From an uncultured Prevotellaceae bacterium (lineage in GTDB: Bacteria > Bacteroidota > Bacteroidia > Bacteroidales > Bacteroidaceae): a stretch of 40,125 bases of DNA. Location of the stretch: the NCBI GenBank assembly GCA_937900485.1, contig CALCEL010000116.1:1-40125 (forward strand). The letters are read 5' to 3'. Below the pieces are notes generated by a model. It saw only the letters and a program-made list of their open reading frames with translations. It was not told the origin of the DNA and made no database searches. Shown here piece by piece: positions 15,652 through 23,970 of the stretch (the stretch's first letter is position 1; each line of letters starts with the position of its first letter). The position numbers and the translations under genes are program-made.

Positions 15652-17900
15652 ATTATTGTTTTTTTATATAGACTCATGAACTGGTTGACAATCTTGTCAC
15701 AATCGTATTTCTCGGAGATGAGCTTCACACCGTTCTCCCCGTATCGTCTCAGCACGTCAGGGTTGGTGTGTAGGAAGTTGAGTAACGCTTTGGCAAGCGG
15801 TTTTGTGCCACGCTCTATCCACCAGCCGCATCTGCCATATTCATCTTCTTTCGACAATGCGGGTGAGCCGTCTATCTCTTCCCACGGTGTGCCTTGCGTG
15901 GTTATCACGGGTGTCTTGCTCATGAGAGCCTCTGCCACCACAATGCCGAAACTCTCTGAGTAGGATGGAAGGACGAATAGGGAAGCCTCACGGAACAGGG
16001 ACCATTTCGTGCTCCCAAACACCGGCCCCTCAAAGTCAATCAGTTCGGAGACGTCCATCTTCTTACTCAAGTCCTTCAGCTTGCTGATGTAGTTCTCGTC
16101 TCCCATTCCGGCGATAACGATGTGATATCCGTTTCTATTCAGTTCGTCCTTAATCATTGCGGATGCCTCGATGAGATGTCTTATGCCTTTTTGCGGATGT
16201 ATTCTTCCGAGATAGAGTATGAATCTCTTTTTGTGCCTGTCCGTATTCAGTGATATGTCTTTCGTGTTTACACCGTTAGGTATAATCTCGATGTTCTCGT
16301 TCCATCCAATAGAATGTAGGATGCGCTGTTCTCTTTTTGACGTGGTGTGAATGACGTCGGCAGACCTTACCGCCTTTCTTTGGTAGTAGAGAATAGCCGG
16401 CATCTTACGTGTCCAGTAGTTATGCCGTATTATGAGTGTGTCGAGCATGCCGTGAGGAGTCAGTATGACCTTATAGCCTTTTTCTTTAGCCCAGATGACG
16501 GAATAGGCACTCAGCGGGAGCCAGCACGTGTTGACGTGCACAATGTCAGGCCTCACCTTGTCTAAGATGTTGTTGAACTCCTTTCTCACTTTAGGAGTCG
16601 GCCACATGGAACTGAGATAGTTGATGTCGCAGTTCACGAGGTGCAGGTTGTCTTTGTCGTAGTGTGTCAGTATGTGCAGGTCGCACTTCTTCCCGAGCTC
16701 TTCAGACAGGTGCTGCATATATGTACCCAGACCACCTGACATCTTGTCTATGCGTGGTATGTAATGCAGTACCGTGAGCGGGGTATTCGTCAGCTCTTTG
16801 TATGCATCATACAACTTGGCGGCGATGCTTTCGCAGGAGTACTTGTCTTCTATGACTTTTCTGCCCCTGAGACCCATCTCTCTCATTTCGTCATCTGTTT
16901 TTCGCAGGTAGTCCCTCAGTGCGTTGACGAGAGGCTCCGTGCCGATCTCAATCCACCAACCGCATCTCTCTGACTGTAGCTCTTTCCATGGTGTGCCTTT
17001 TGTGGTTATGACGGGCGTGCCGCATGCCAGCGACTCAGCCACTACGATTCCGAAGTTCTCCGAGTGTGTAGGCAACAAGAAGAGGTCTGAGTTTCTGAAC
17101 AAGGTGAACTTGTCTTCTCCGAATACCGGTCCTTCTATGTGTACGATGTCCTCAACCGCGTATTTCTCCGTGAGAGATTTGAGGTAATTGCAGTATCTCT
17201 CCTCGCCCGGTCCGATGATACTGATTGTGTATCCATCCAGTTCCTTCTTGAGTTGACAGGCTGCCTCGATGATGAAATTGATACCTTTCTTCTGATGAAC
17301 GCGTGAGAGAAACAGTATCTTTTTCTTTTTTGTCCAGTCAGTTTTTATCTTTATGGACTTAGTGTCTACGCTGTTAGGTATGACGACGATATTCTTGTTC
17401 CATCCGAGTGCAGCGAGGTTGGACATCTCCGAGTCTGCCGTGGAGTGTATCAAGTCAGCGCAGGTCAGGGCTTTTTTCTGGTAGAGTAGTGTGGCGGGCA
17501 GTTTCCTTGTCCAGTAATTGTGTGAGATAATCCAAGGTTCCAGCATACCGTGCGGTGCGTACACGACAGGAATCTTAACGCATAAATTTCTGCATAGCTC
17601 CTTTGTCCACATCGTGAAGTAGGCGCACAATGGAGTCCAGCAGCAGTTTATATGTATGATGTCGGGTTTTACGTTTTTAATCAGTTCGCAGACTTCATTT
17701 CTCACCTTACCGCTCACGTTGATTCCTGTTCCTGATATGTAATGCAGTGTGCAGTTTCCTAATGGCAGCTCACATTCCGTGTGGTGTGTGGCCACGTGCA
17801 AATCGACCAACTTCCCGAGCTCTGGTGTCATAATCTGCATGTATGAGCCCAGTCCTCCGGACGTTACGTCGATTGATGGGATATAGTGTAAGACTACCAT
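15645..17900 (-). CDS. Double GT4 glycosyltransferase (two fused GT-B units)
   Basis: 751 residues made of two complete, similar glycosyltransferase 4 units in one frame: residues 1-372 and 373-751. Both begin with VLHYIP-x-ID and SGGLG-x-YMQ, both have HGML, NYWTRK, a SADVIH/CADLIH-like segment, IPN-x-V-x-TK, the SExFGIVVAE donor-binding motif (E-x7-E), PVITT-x-GTPW and RCGWWIE. The second copy has no start codon of its own. Each unit is of normal size (about 375 residues) and carries its nucleotide-sugar site, so both may be active, adding two sugars in sequence. It is cytoplasmic or membrane-peripheral, and its stop overlaps the wcaF-like start. Unit identity appears to be about half by eye. 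Confidence 0.88.
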   Translation of the reverse strand: MVVLHYIPSIDVTSGGLGSYMQIMTPELGKLVDLHVATHHTECELPLGNCTLHYISGTGINVSGKVRNEVCELIKNVKPDIIHINCCWTPLCAYFTMWTKELCRNLCVKIPVVYAPHGMLEPWIISHNYWTRKLPATLLYQKKALTCADLIHSTADSEMSNLAALGWNKNIVVIPNSVDTKSIKIKTDWTKKKKILFLSRVHQKKGINFIIEAACQLKKELDGYTISIIGPGEERYCNYLKSLTEKYAVEDIVHIEGPVFGEDKFTLFRNSDLFLLPTHSENFGIVVAESLACGTPVITTKGTPWKELQSERCGWWIEIGTEPLVNALRDYLRKTDDEMREMGLRGRKVIEDKYSCESIAAKLYDAYKELTNTPLTVLHYIPRIDKMSGGLGTYMQHLSEELGKKCDLHILTHYDKDNLHLVNCDINYLSSMWPTPKVRKEFNNILDKVRPDIVHVNTCWLPLSAYSVIWAKEKGYKVILTPHGMLDTLIIRHNYWTRKMPAILYYQRKAVRSADVIHTTSKREQRILHSIGWNENIEIIPNGVNTKDISLNTDRHKKRFILYLGRIHPQKGIRHLIEASAMIKDELNRNGYHIVIAGMGDENYISKLKDLSKKMDVSELIDFEGPVFGSTKWSLFREASLFVLPSYSESFGIVVAEALMSKTPVITTQGTPWEEIDGSPALSKEDEYGRCGWWIERGTKPLAKALLNFLHTNPDVLRRYGENGVKLISEKYDCDKIVNQFMSLYKKTIIW

Positions 17901-17909
17901 TTCAGTGAG

Positions 17910-19367
17910 TTAATAAATATATCCTTGTTTCCTGCTGAATCTTTTAGCGCTTTTTGGTATCTCCTTTATAGGCTTTGCGGGCACACCGCCGTACATCATC
18001 CATTCCTGTTCCAGCTTCTTGCCCAGGTAAGCTCCTGCGCATAGTACGGAGTAAGCGGGCAGTTGCGCGCCTCCAGTGATGATTGAGCGTGTGGCGACAA
18101 GGCTGTATTTGCCGATTGTAATAGGTTTGCTGTCTTGCCTGCACTCGTACATGTCCACGGAATGTGTGAGTATTTGTGAGTTATATCCGCCTATAGCGGC
18201 GAACTCACCCATCTCCACAGTGTTAGTGCAATCGATGTGATGGCTTTTTGTTATTGAGCTCTCATCGCCCATGATCAGTTCAGAGCGTCTGTGCTTGTCG
18301 TGAGCGAAGTGCGGAGAGTCCGTTCCCGTAGGGAATCCCGTAATCCAGTTGCATCTGTTGATGATGCAGTTCTTTCCCATAATCACGGCGTCGAGGTTGA
18401 TAGCCACATTCAGATTACCTATACTTGCTCCGTCATCCATCTTGAGAAACTTCGGGTAGATGAATGAAACTCCGATGTGTGATGTCGGTGACAAGTCGTA
18501 GAGAAGATATTTGTTTAGCACATATCTCCTTATTCTCCAGGGTAGGAGTACAATCATCGCTTGCGTCACTCTGTTGGTGACGGGTTCATGCCTGTAACCT
18601 TTCAGACCAAGCATTCGTTTAGCGTAAGTCAATATATTACTCAGTCGGAACCTCAGACTGGTGAGGCTGACACTGCGTTTGCCGAGAGCCAGCTCACTAA
18701 GAATGCGTCTGTGTTCGTTCTCTTGCAGTTGATGGTCCGATGACAGTTGATGTCCCTTGTCTATAGTGTATGCCGCCACTTCCTTCCCGATGTATTTATG
18801 CTTCACGTTTTTCCGTGAGAGAAGTGCCCACAGTTTAGTGTCAGCGCATAGTTTATAAGACTCGTCGAAGCAGCCGTTGTCGAAAAACGTCTTAGTTCTG
18901 AGTATGGCAGCCTGTTGAGTCATCAGTATTATTCCGCATTGCAACAGTTTTGTGAAATCCTCAAACTTGCCGGAGCATGTCTGACTGTCGATTTTCACAC
19001 CATATCTGTTGACGAACCGTGTCTTTCCGTAAATGATGTCGTGAGAGCCGTCAGTCGTCTCGTCAATTATTTCCTTGAAGTCGTCAAGCCAGAAGTCGTC
19101 ATCATTCAGATATGTGAGATATCGGTATTCATTGCCGTATTTCTGAAAACCGAAGTTCAAGGCCGCATATATCCCCTTTGACTCTTCCGGCTCCGCCACG
19201 AACTCCGTGTCAGGGTATTGCTCTCTCAAGTCACAGATCAGAGACGAAGGCGCTATAACTACGTGCCGTACACGTTCACCTCCCACACGTCTGACGGAGT
19301 CTATGGTTCTCCACAGGCTTTTCCTCAATCCAAGAGTTGCTGTCAACACTAAAATGTCTTTTTCCAT
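17910..19367 (-). CDS. GT2 glycosyltransferase fused to a hexapeptide acyltransferase
   Basis: 485 residues. Residues 1 to about 230 form a family 2 GT-A glycosyltransferase: ILVLTATLG start, GIYAALNFGF, LNDDDFW (the metal-binding acidic cluster), and CADTKLWALL. A helical linker (about 230-295) leads to a C-terminal left-handed beta-helix acyltransferase (about 300-475) with repeats such as GASIGNLNVAI, VIMGKNCIINRC, LIMGDESSIT, GEFAAIGG and GKYSLVATRSIITGGAQ, ending with MMYGGVPAKPIKEIP. The protein could both add a sugar and acetylate the product. It lies 9 nt before the double GT4 gene in the operon. Confidence 0.85.
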   Translation of the reverse strand: MEKDILVLTATLGLRKSLWRTIDSVRRVGGERVRHVVIAPSSLICDLREQYPDTEFVAEPEESKGIYAALNFGFQKYGNEYRYLTYLNDDDFWLDDFKEIIDETTDGSHDIIYGKTRFVNRYGVKIDSQTCSGKFEDFTKLLQCGIILMTQQAAILRTKTFFDNGCFDESYKLCADTKLWALLSRKNVKHKYIGKEVAAYTIDKGHQLSSDHQLQENEHRRILSELALGKRSVSLTSLRFRLSNILTYAKRMLGLKGYRHEPVTNRVTQAMIVLLPWRIRRYVLNKYLLYDLSPTSHIGVSFIYPKFLKMDDGASIGNLNVAINLDAVIMGKNCIINRCNWITGFPTGTDSPHFAHDKHRRSELIMGDESSITKSHHIDCTNTVEMGEFAAIGGYNSQILTHSVDMYECRQDSKPITIGKYSLVATRSIITGGAQLPAYSVLCAGAYLGKKLEQEWMMYGGVPAKPIKEIPKSAKRFSRKQGYIY

Positions 19368-19382
19368 AACAGAGAGTTTAAG

Positions 19383-20687
19383 TTATAACCTATGTCTTTT
19401 CTTATACTCGTTGACAAGCACATATTTGTCCTCAGACTCTTGAGGAGTGACAGAAATCCGTTTTTTCTTCTTGATGTACGAGTGGTAGTTTACGTATATG
19501 AAAGACATGAACATAGGCAATGTGAGTCGGAAGTGTGACTGTGGAGAGAACAGTGAGTGCCACAAGAGGATAATCAAAAAGTACGTTAACAATATGACGT
19601 ATCGTTTACTCTCGAACATATTCACCAGACCCATCTTCAGGAACCATAAAAACAGTAACGATCCGAATATGAAAGCGAAAATGCCGTTATAACACCCGAA
19701 GCCGATGATGATGGAGTGGCATGGTATGATATCCAGCTCGTCCATGTAGGCTGACCTGTCGAGATTCTGGTACTGGCTTTTCATGTTCGTGTACTTGTAT
19801 CCGTAGTCAGAGTCCTTTTTCCATGCTCCATGTCCCCACAGTGGTTTGTCCGAGAAGGCTATGGCTCCGATAAACGCCTCTGTTCTACCCACTCTCAGCA
19901 GGTTAATTGGGTTATACGGATTCTCCGTTCTGTAAATCTGTCCACTGTTTCCAGTCGTGATTCGTCCCGTCAGCACGTTTGTAACGTAGAGAGCGTATGC
20001 TCCGTAGATGATGAGCAGCGACACGAGTCCGTACGCTAACACATGTTTGTAATTAGTCAGGTGACCGGATATGATGAAGTAGGAGACGACTCCGGCGATG
20101 AAGGCCAGCGAGCCTAATGACCTTGCACCCATCAACATGAATAATATTCCTGTTACCGTAAGCAGAAGACTTGTTTTCCTGTTGTCGTAGAAGTAGCTGT
20201 AAATCATCAGAGCGTTGATGACGAGAGGTGCGATCACGAACTTCATATACACGTTGTCTTGACCGTGGATGGCCATGAGTGCGTCTCCGTTATATGTCGT
20301 ACCCATCAGCATTGGTTTGAGCACCATTCCGATATACGCCCACAGCAGTAGTTTCTTGGAGCGTTTCAGAGTGTTGATGAGGAAATAAAGATGGCAAAAT
20401 GAGATCACCGTTATGGATATTCCCTTCAACGAGTCGTTCAGCGATGTGCTGACGACAGACTCTGAGATAATCTGTGAGAAAAGAATGCCGGAATAAAGGA
20501 GTACGATATGAGAGAAGGAACGGTCACGGAGCATGGGGTCGTTCAGCAAGAAGATTAGAGTGTAGAAGAATACAAATATCTCACTTGCGGAAATATTACC
20601 GATGAGGTTTATGTTTATGCCAAATCCAAGCTCAAACAGAATCAGCAACAGACCTTTGAATGGTATTTTGTATGATAATTCACTCAT
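19383..20687 (-). CDS. O-antigen polymerase/ligase-like membrane protein (Wzy-like)
   Basis: 434 residues with about ten or more hydrophobic segments, for example FKGLLLILFELGFGININLIG, EIFVFFYTLIFLL, FVIAPLVINALMIYSYF and SLAFIAGVVSYFII. A larger loop (about residues 265-330) contains RVGRTEAFIGAI and PLWGHGAWKKDSDYGYK, then CHSIIIGFGCYNG, in the position of the periplasmic loop of Wzy/WaaL proteins. These proteins polymerise or transfer lipid-linked glycan repeats. Sequence conservation in the family is low, so the call rests on topology and operon context. It overlaps the preceding acyltransferase stop by 4 nt. Confidence 0.75.
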   Translation of the reverse strand: MSELSYKIPFKGLLLILFELGFGININLIGNISASEIFVFFYTLIFLLNDPMLRDRSFSHIVLLYSGILFSQIISESVVSTSLNDSLKGISITVISFCHLYFLINTLKRSKKLLLWAYIGMVLKPMLMGTTYNGDALMAIHGQDNVYMKFVIAPLVINALMIYSYFYDNRKTSLLLTVTGILFMLMGARSLGSLAFIAGVVSYFIISGHLTNYKHVLAYGLVSLLIIYGAYALYVTNVLTGRITTGNSGQIYRTENPYNPINLLRVGRTEAFIGAIAFSDKPLWGHGAWKKDSDYGYKYTNMKSQYQNLDRSAYMDELDIIPCHSIIIGFGCYNGIFAFIFGSLLFLWFLKMGLVNMFESKRYVILLTYFLIILLWHSLFSPQSHFRLTLPMFMSFIYVNYHSYIKKKKRISVTPQESEDKYVLVNEYKKRHRL

Positions 20688-21301
20688 TTCAAGTTGTAAG
20701 ACGTTTGATATTCTTTTATGTAACTTACATCTAATCGTTTGTTCTCCTGATAGAGTATCTTCTCGTGCTCTATTATCTCCTCTGGTGTGAAAATGTACCG
20801 TATAACACGGGCGGGGTTGCCAGCGGCTACGGCATACGGCGGGATGCTTTTGGTGACTACGGAGCCAGCTCCGACCCTGCTTCCTCTCCCCACCGTCACT
20901 CCGGCCAGAAGAGTCACGTTAGCTCCTATTCTAGCGTCCTCCTCCACGGTCACCGTGGTCTCGGTGTCGTTAAGCCTCCTCATGGTTACGTCTTTGTTCC
21001 ATTTGCCCAACAGATGTCCATGGTTGCCTGTTATGACAGTAAGATTCTGAGATGCTCCGGAATGGTCTTTCATTATAAACTTTCCTTTAGGACCGATGAG
21101 AAAAGTGCCGTTCCCGTAAATATTGACGTCGTTGCCAAGATACATCCTGTTATTCAGTCTGTTGGGGTATTGTACGATGACATTCTTCCCACAATGTCCC
21201 AGTTGCTGTTTTTCGAGAAACATCCATAACAGATGTATATTGTATATTACCTTGTCAATGAATCTGTATATGAGCCTAAAAAGAAATACCATTTTCCGCA
21301 T
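20684..21301 (-). CDS. Hexapeptide acyltransferase, first gene of the polysaccharide operon
   Basis: 205 residues from ATG 21301; ATG 21292 (202 residues) is also possible. The ATG at 21340 is in frame but overlaps the promoter and was rejected. The first ~35 residues form a basic, hydrophobic helix (MVFLFRLIYRFIDK) that may touch the membrane. A left-handed beta-helix follows, with NVIVQYP, VNIYGNGTF, DARIGANVTLLAGVTVG and GSRVGAGSVVTKSI, ending AAGNPARVIR, as in CatB/maltose O-acetyltransferase-like proteins. The likely role is acylation of a sugar residue during glycan assembly. Confidence 0.82.
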   Translation of the reverse strand: MRKMVFLFRLIYRFIDKVIYNIHLLWMFLEKQQLGHCGKNVIVQYPNRLNNRMYLGNDVNIYGNGTFLIGPKGKFIMKDHSGASQNLTVITGNHGHLLGKWNKDVTMRRLNDTETTVTVEEDARIGANVTLLAGVTVGRGSRVGAGSVVTKSIPPYAVAAGNPARVIRYIFTPEEIIEHEKILYQENKRLDVSYIKEYQTSYNLK

Positions 21302-21311
21302 AATATTATGC
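21298..21311. promoter_or_regulatory. 14-bp perfect palindrome at the operon start
   Basis: GCATAATATTATGC is its own reverse complement. It spans the predicted transcription start and touches the -7 box, a good place for a repressor operator. No binding protein can be named. Confidence 0.4.
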
Positions 21312-21341
21312 AAAAATATGAAAAATACGGAAGATGACAAA
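21311..21341 (-). promoter_or_regulatory. Promoter of the polysaccharide operon
   Basis: On the minus strand, TTTG (21338-21341) is followed after exactly 19 nt by TATTTTTG (21311-21318), a full match to the Bacteroidota consensus. The predicted start of transcription, about 21304, is only a few nt before the ATG at 21301, so the leader would be very short. Confidence 0.7.
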
Positions 21342-21466
21342 GTGGTTGCGAAAATAAATTACCTTGTCTCTCTTATTTGTCTGTTTTGCCGGAAAGTGTG
21401 GTGGGGTGAGCCGTGTCGAGGGCAAATGTCTGGCTTGCTGAACGGGGTCTTTCTGATGACTGTGTT

Positions 21467-23164
21467 TTACTCAGTCGCCATCAGTCTTGCCATGAACTCC
21501 TCCTTGCTGTAAGGCGACTTCTTAATTATTCTCGATCTGTAATTGTATATCGTAAGTAGTGAGTAATCAAGGAAGTGAGCTATCATGGCTGAGTCCTCCA
21601 CACCCAAGCGTATCAGAGCGAAGATTCGTAGCTCGATGCTCAGCAGCTCGCCTTTCTTAGGCGTTATCTGCATTCTCATCTCCTCATCGATGAGAGCATA
21701 GAACTCCTCAATGAATTTCGGATGTATGTTTAAGAATGTCTTGTCGAAGTCAGCGTAGAATTTTTTCTGCTCATCCTCAATGATAGCGTCGGACTTCAAC
21801 ATCTTCAGCATCTCACCGCTTTGGTTGTTTTTAGCCATCTTGAGCAATGACTTCCTGAAGTTCTCGAATGTGTCCATGTATTCCCTGCACAAGCCGAGGT
21901 AGTGTGCGATATATTCCTCTTTAACCTTGTTGGTGTTCTCGAGTTGCCCGTTAGCTTTTTCAAGAAGGTCATAGCTCTCCGCCAGTTGTGTATTATAATG
22001 TTGGAGTTTTGAATTGGCGTTTTCCAGTTGTCCGTTGGTGCTCGCCAGTTTTGCGTTGGTCTCTTCCAGACGGTTGTTTATGTCTGCTAATTTCTTCCTT
22101 ATCAGGTTTTTCTTCTTTATCTGATTTTGCAAGTAGAATATTCCGAAGATCAGAATGATGGTCAGGACACTGACGCCGGTGAGCAGAGTGTGCTCGAAAA
22201 GCTGTCTTCTTTCCTCCTGGTGTTTGTATTCCTTGTCGATAATCGGGAAGATGTTGTTGACCTCTATCGTCCTGAGGAAAGCGTTACAGAAATGGGCGTC
22301 CTCCATACTGCAAAACAAATAGTTATATGCTCTTGTGATGTCACCTCTCTCATACATCACGTTTGCGAGCTCCGGTAGGGCGGTGTATTCCGTGATGCCG
22401 TTTCTGATGTCTGACATGGCGGTCATTGCAAGATACATGACATACTTGTCCCGGTCTTTCTTAATCTTGTAGCTCTGAGACATGAGATAGTAGGCGTATA
22501 CCTTCTGCTCCGCTACGGACTTCGATAGTATTTCCAGTAAGATGCTTATCGCACTGTCAGCATCGCCGTTGACTATGCAGTTGTCCGCCAAGACAATATT
22601 CCTGCTCACTCCGTATTCAGTGTTCTCTAATATGGAGTCACGGTACATCTGAGTGAGTCTCTCCAGCTGTTTGTAATTGTCATGTCTGTTCTTCACAAAT
22701 TCGGCGTTCCATCCATAAATGGTTCTGCACGCGTAGAAGTACTCACGTCTTATGTCTGGAGTGCTGTGTGTGATGTCGATGGTGTCAACGATCTGCATTG
22801 ATGAGCAGAAGTCACCCATTAGACCGTAGGTGACGGCTTTCTTGATTGAGTACAGCTGACTTTTATTGTTGTCGGAGCGTATCTCCGGTGACGACAATAG
22901 TTTGTTTACGTAGTGAAGTGCTGAGTCAACCTGGAAGTTGTTGTAGAGCGAGTACAGCTCGCAATAAATGTCAATGCTGTCTTTCCTGTCCGCCTTGGTT
23001 AAGAGCGAAGTGATGCTGTCCGCTTTATTGAGAATCATTTTTCTGTATTTTTCCTTTTGTCTTATCACTTTGTCAAGCTCGTCAAGAGCGGAGTTCATGT
23101 CCTGAGCTTGAGTGTGAACGGTGATAAAAGAAAACAATATAATCAGAATATACAGATGTCTCAT
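21467..23164 (-). CDS. DUF6377-type TPR, transmembrane and HTH regulator-like protein
   Basis: 565 residues from ATG 23164; the longer ATG at 23200 overlaps the promoter. A signal peptide (MRHLYILIILFSFITVHTQA) precedes helical TPR-like repeats (about 25-310), then one TM segment (LLTGVSVLTIILIFGIFYL), a coiled coil with repeated ETNAKLAST/NGQLENANSKL units, and a C-terminal part ending in a LuxR-like helix-turn-helix (LRIFALIRLGVEDSAMIAHFL followed by LLTIYNYRSRI). The layout, periplasmic sensor joined to cytoplasmic DNA-binding helix, is that of one-component membrane regulators common in Bacteroidota. Its position just upstream of the polysaccharide operon, same strand, suggests it may control that operon; this is inference. 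Confidence 0.8.
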   Translation of the reverse strand: MRHLYILIILFSFITVHTQAQDMNSALDELDKVIRQKEKYRKMILNKADSITSLLTKADRKDSIDIYCELYSLYNNFQVDSALHYVNKLLSSPEIRSDNNKSQLYSIKKAVTYGLMGDFCSSMQIVDTIDITHSTPDIRREYFYACRTIYGWNAEFVKNRHDNYKQLERLTQMYRDSILENTEYGVSRNIVLADNCIVNGDADSAISILLEILSKSVAEQKVYAYYLMSQSYKIKKDRDKYVMYLAMTAMSDIRNGITEYTALPELANVMYERGDITRAYNYLFCSMEDAHFCNAFLRTIEVNNIFPIIDKEYKHQEERRQLFEHTLLTGVSVLTIILIFGIFYLQNQIKKKNLIRKKLADINNRLEETNAKLASTNGQLENANSKLQHYNTQLAESYDLLEKANGQLENTNKVKEEYIAHYLGLCREYMDTFENFRKSLLKMAKNNQSGEMLKMLKSDAIIEDEQKKFYADFDKTFLNIHPKFIEEFYALIDEEMRMQITPKKGELLSIELRIFALIRLGVEDSAMIAHFLDYSLLTIYNYRSRIIKKSPYSKEEFMARLMATE

Positions 23165-23188
23165 GGAGTTTATATTAAGATGATAACG

Positions 23189-23219
23189 CAAAGTTAACAT
23201 TTATTACGCATAATTCCAA
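23189..23219 (-). promoter_or_regulatory. Promoter of the DUF6377-type gene
   Basis: On the minus strand TAACTTTG (23189-23196) matches TAnnTTTG, with TTGG (23216-23219) at the -33 position about 19 nt upstream. It supports the start at 23164 over 23200. Confidence 0.6.
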
Positions 23220-23220
23220 G

Positions 23221-23970
23221 ACTTTATCAGATTTGTAATGAATATAATTGTTCCTTACGTGGCGTGTCACTGACATTCTTCTTGTTTTCTTTTCTTCTTT
23301 TTATCATTATGTTTTTTAATCCGCTCTATTATTTCTATAGTTTCAACACATTATAACGTATCCTCTCACGTGCTTTGTGTCAATTGATAATAGTGGATTA
23401 ATGGACAAATTATGGAGTGACGAAATTTCCCATGCTTACTTTTTGAGTATAAATAGGTTAACTTGCTGATATTTCGAAACCAAGGTATCTAAAAACTTAA
23501 TATGTCTTTTTTGAAATTCTCAGGTTATGATACAGTTTATACGCAGGTCTGAATTTTTTAAAATCCTAACCTGAACTTTTCAACGTCCTAACCTAAGCAT
23601 TTCAGACGTTGAATAAGACATGAGAAAAAACTGTAAGTCATTTTTCCGTGAACACACGTCAAGGTATTTTGTGGGAAAAACGGACAATGAAAAATGTGCG
23701 AAATGGAATGAACTTTTTGTTGTTTTTCATTCTTTTTGATTTCACCTCGCTCATAGGGTGTCCTGGTTGGTGAAATCACCTGTAAATATTGGTGCGTCTC
23801 ATTGTTTTGTGCTTGCGTAAGAGTCTCATTGTTATGGCGGTAGGTGTATTTCTCACTGTTATAACTCGATTATGACAGGTCGGTTTTTTACTAAAGTATC
23901 AGTGATGAGTGGTAATCGTTTCGGAAAATCGTGAGGTGTGTTTACAATCACGATAAGGGGCTTGTGGCTC
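23221..23970. other. Repeat-rich intergenic region, no convincing gene
   Basis: About 750 bp, AT-rich, between the DUF4421 gene and the DUF6377-type gene. It holds four AGGTTA/TAACCT sites (23455, 23522, 23567, 23589), the inverted repeat TTCAACGTC 23579-23587 with GACGTTGAA 23605-23613, GATTTCACC 23738-23746 with GGTGAAATC 23769-23777, and three TCTCAYTGTT direct repeats at 27-nt steps (23797, 23824, 23851). A 63-codon minus-strand frame at 23588-23779 spans these repeats and looks non-coding. No tRNA was seen. Confidence 0.6.
23797..23860. repeat. Three 10-bp direct repeats at exact 27-nt spacing
   Basis: TCTCATTGTT starts at 23797 and 23824, and TCTCACTGTT starts at 23851. Between them the sequences are unrelated. 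This resembles a set of protein-binding sites (iteron-like) rather than a CRISPR, as repeats are far too short. Confidence 0.6.

Noticed and set aside
23588..23779. Minus-strand 63-codon ORF
   Set aside because: It overlaps several inverted repeats, has no recognisable protein features, and lies in an AT-rich spacer.
23797..23860. Possible CRISPR from evenly spaced repeats
   Set aside because: Repeats are only 10 bp, three in number, and no cas genes are present.
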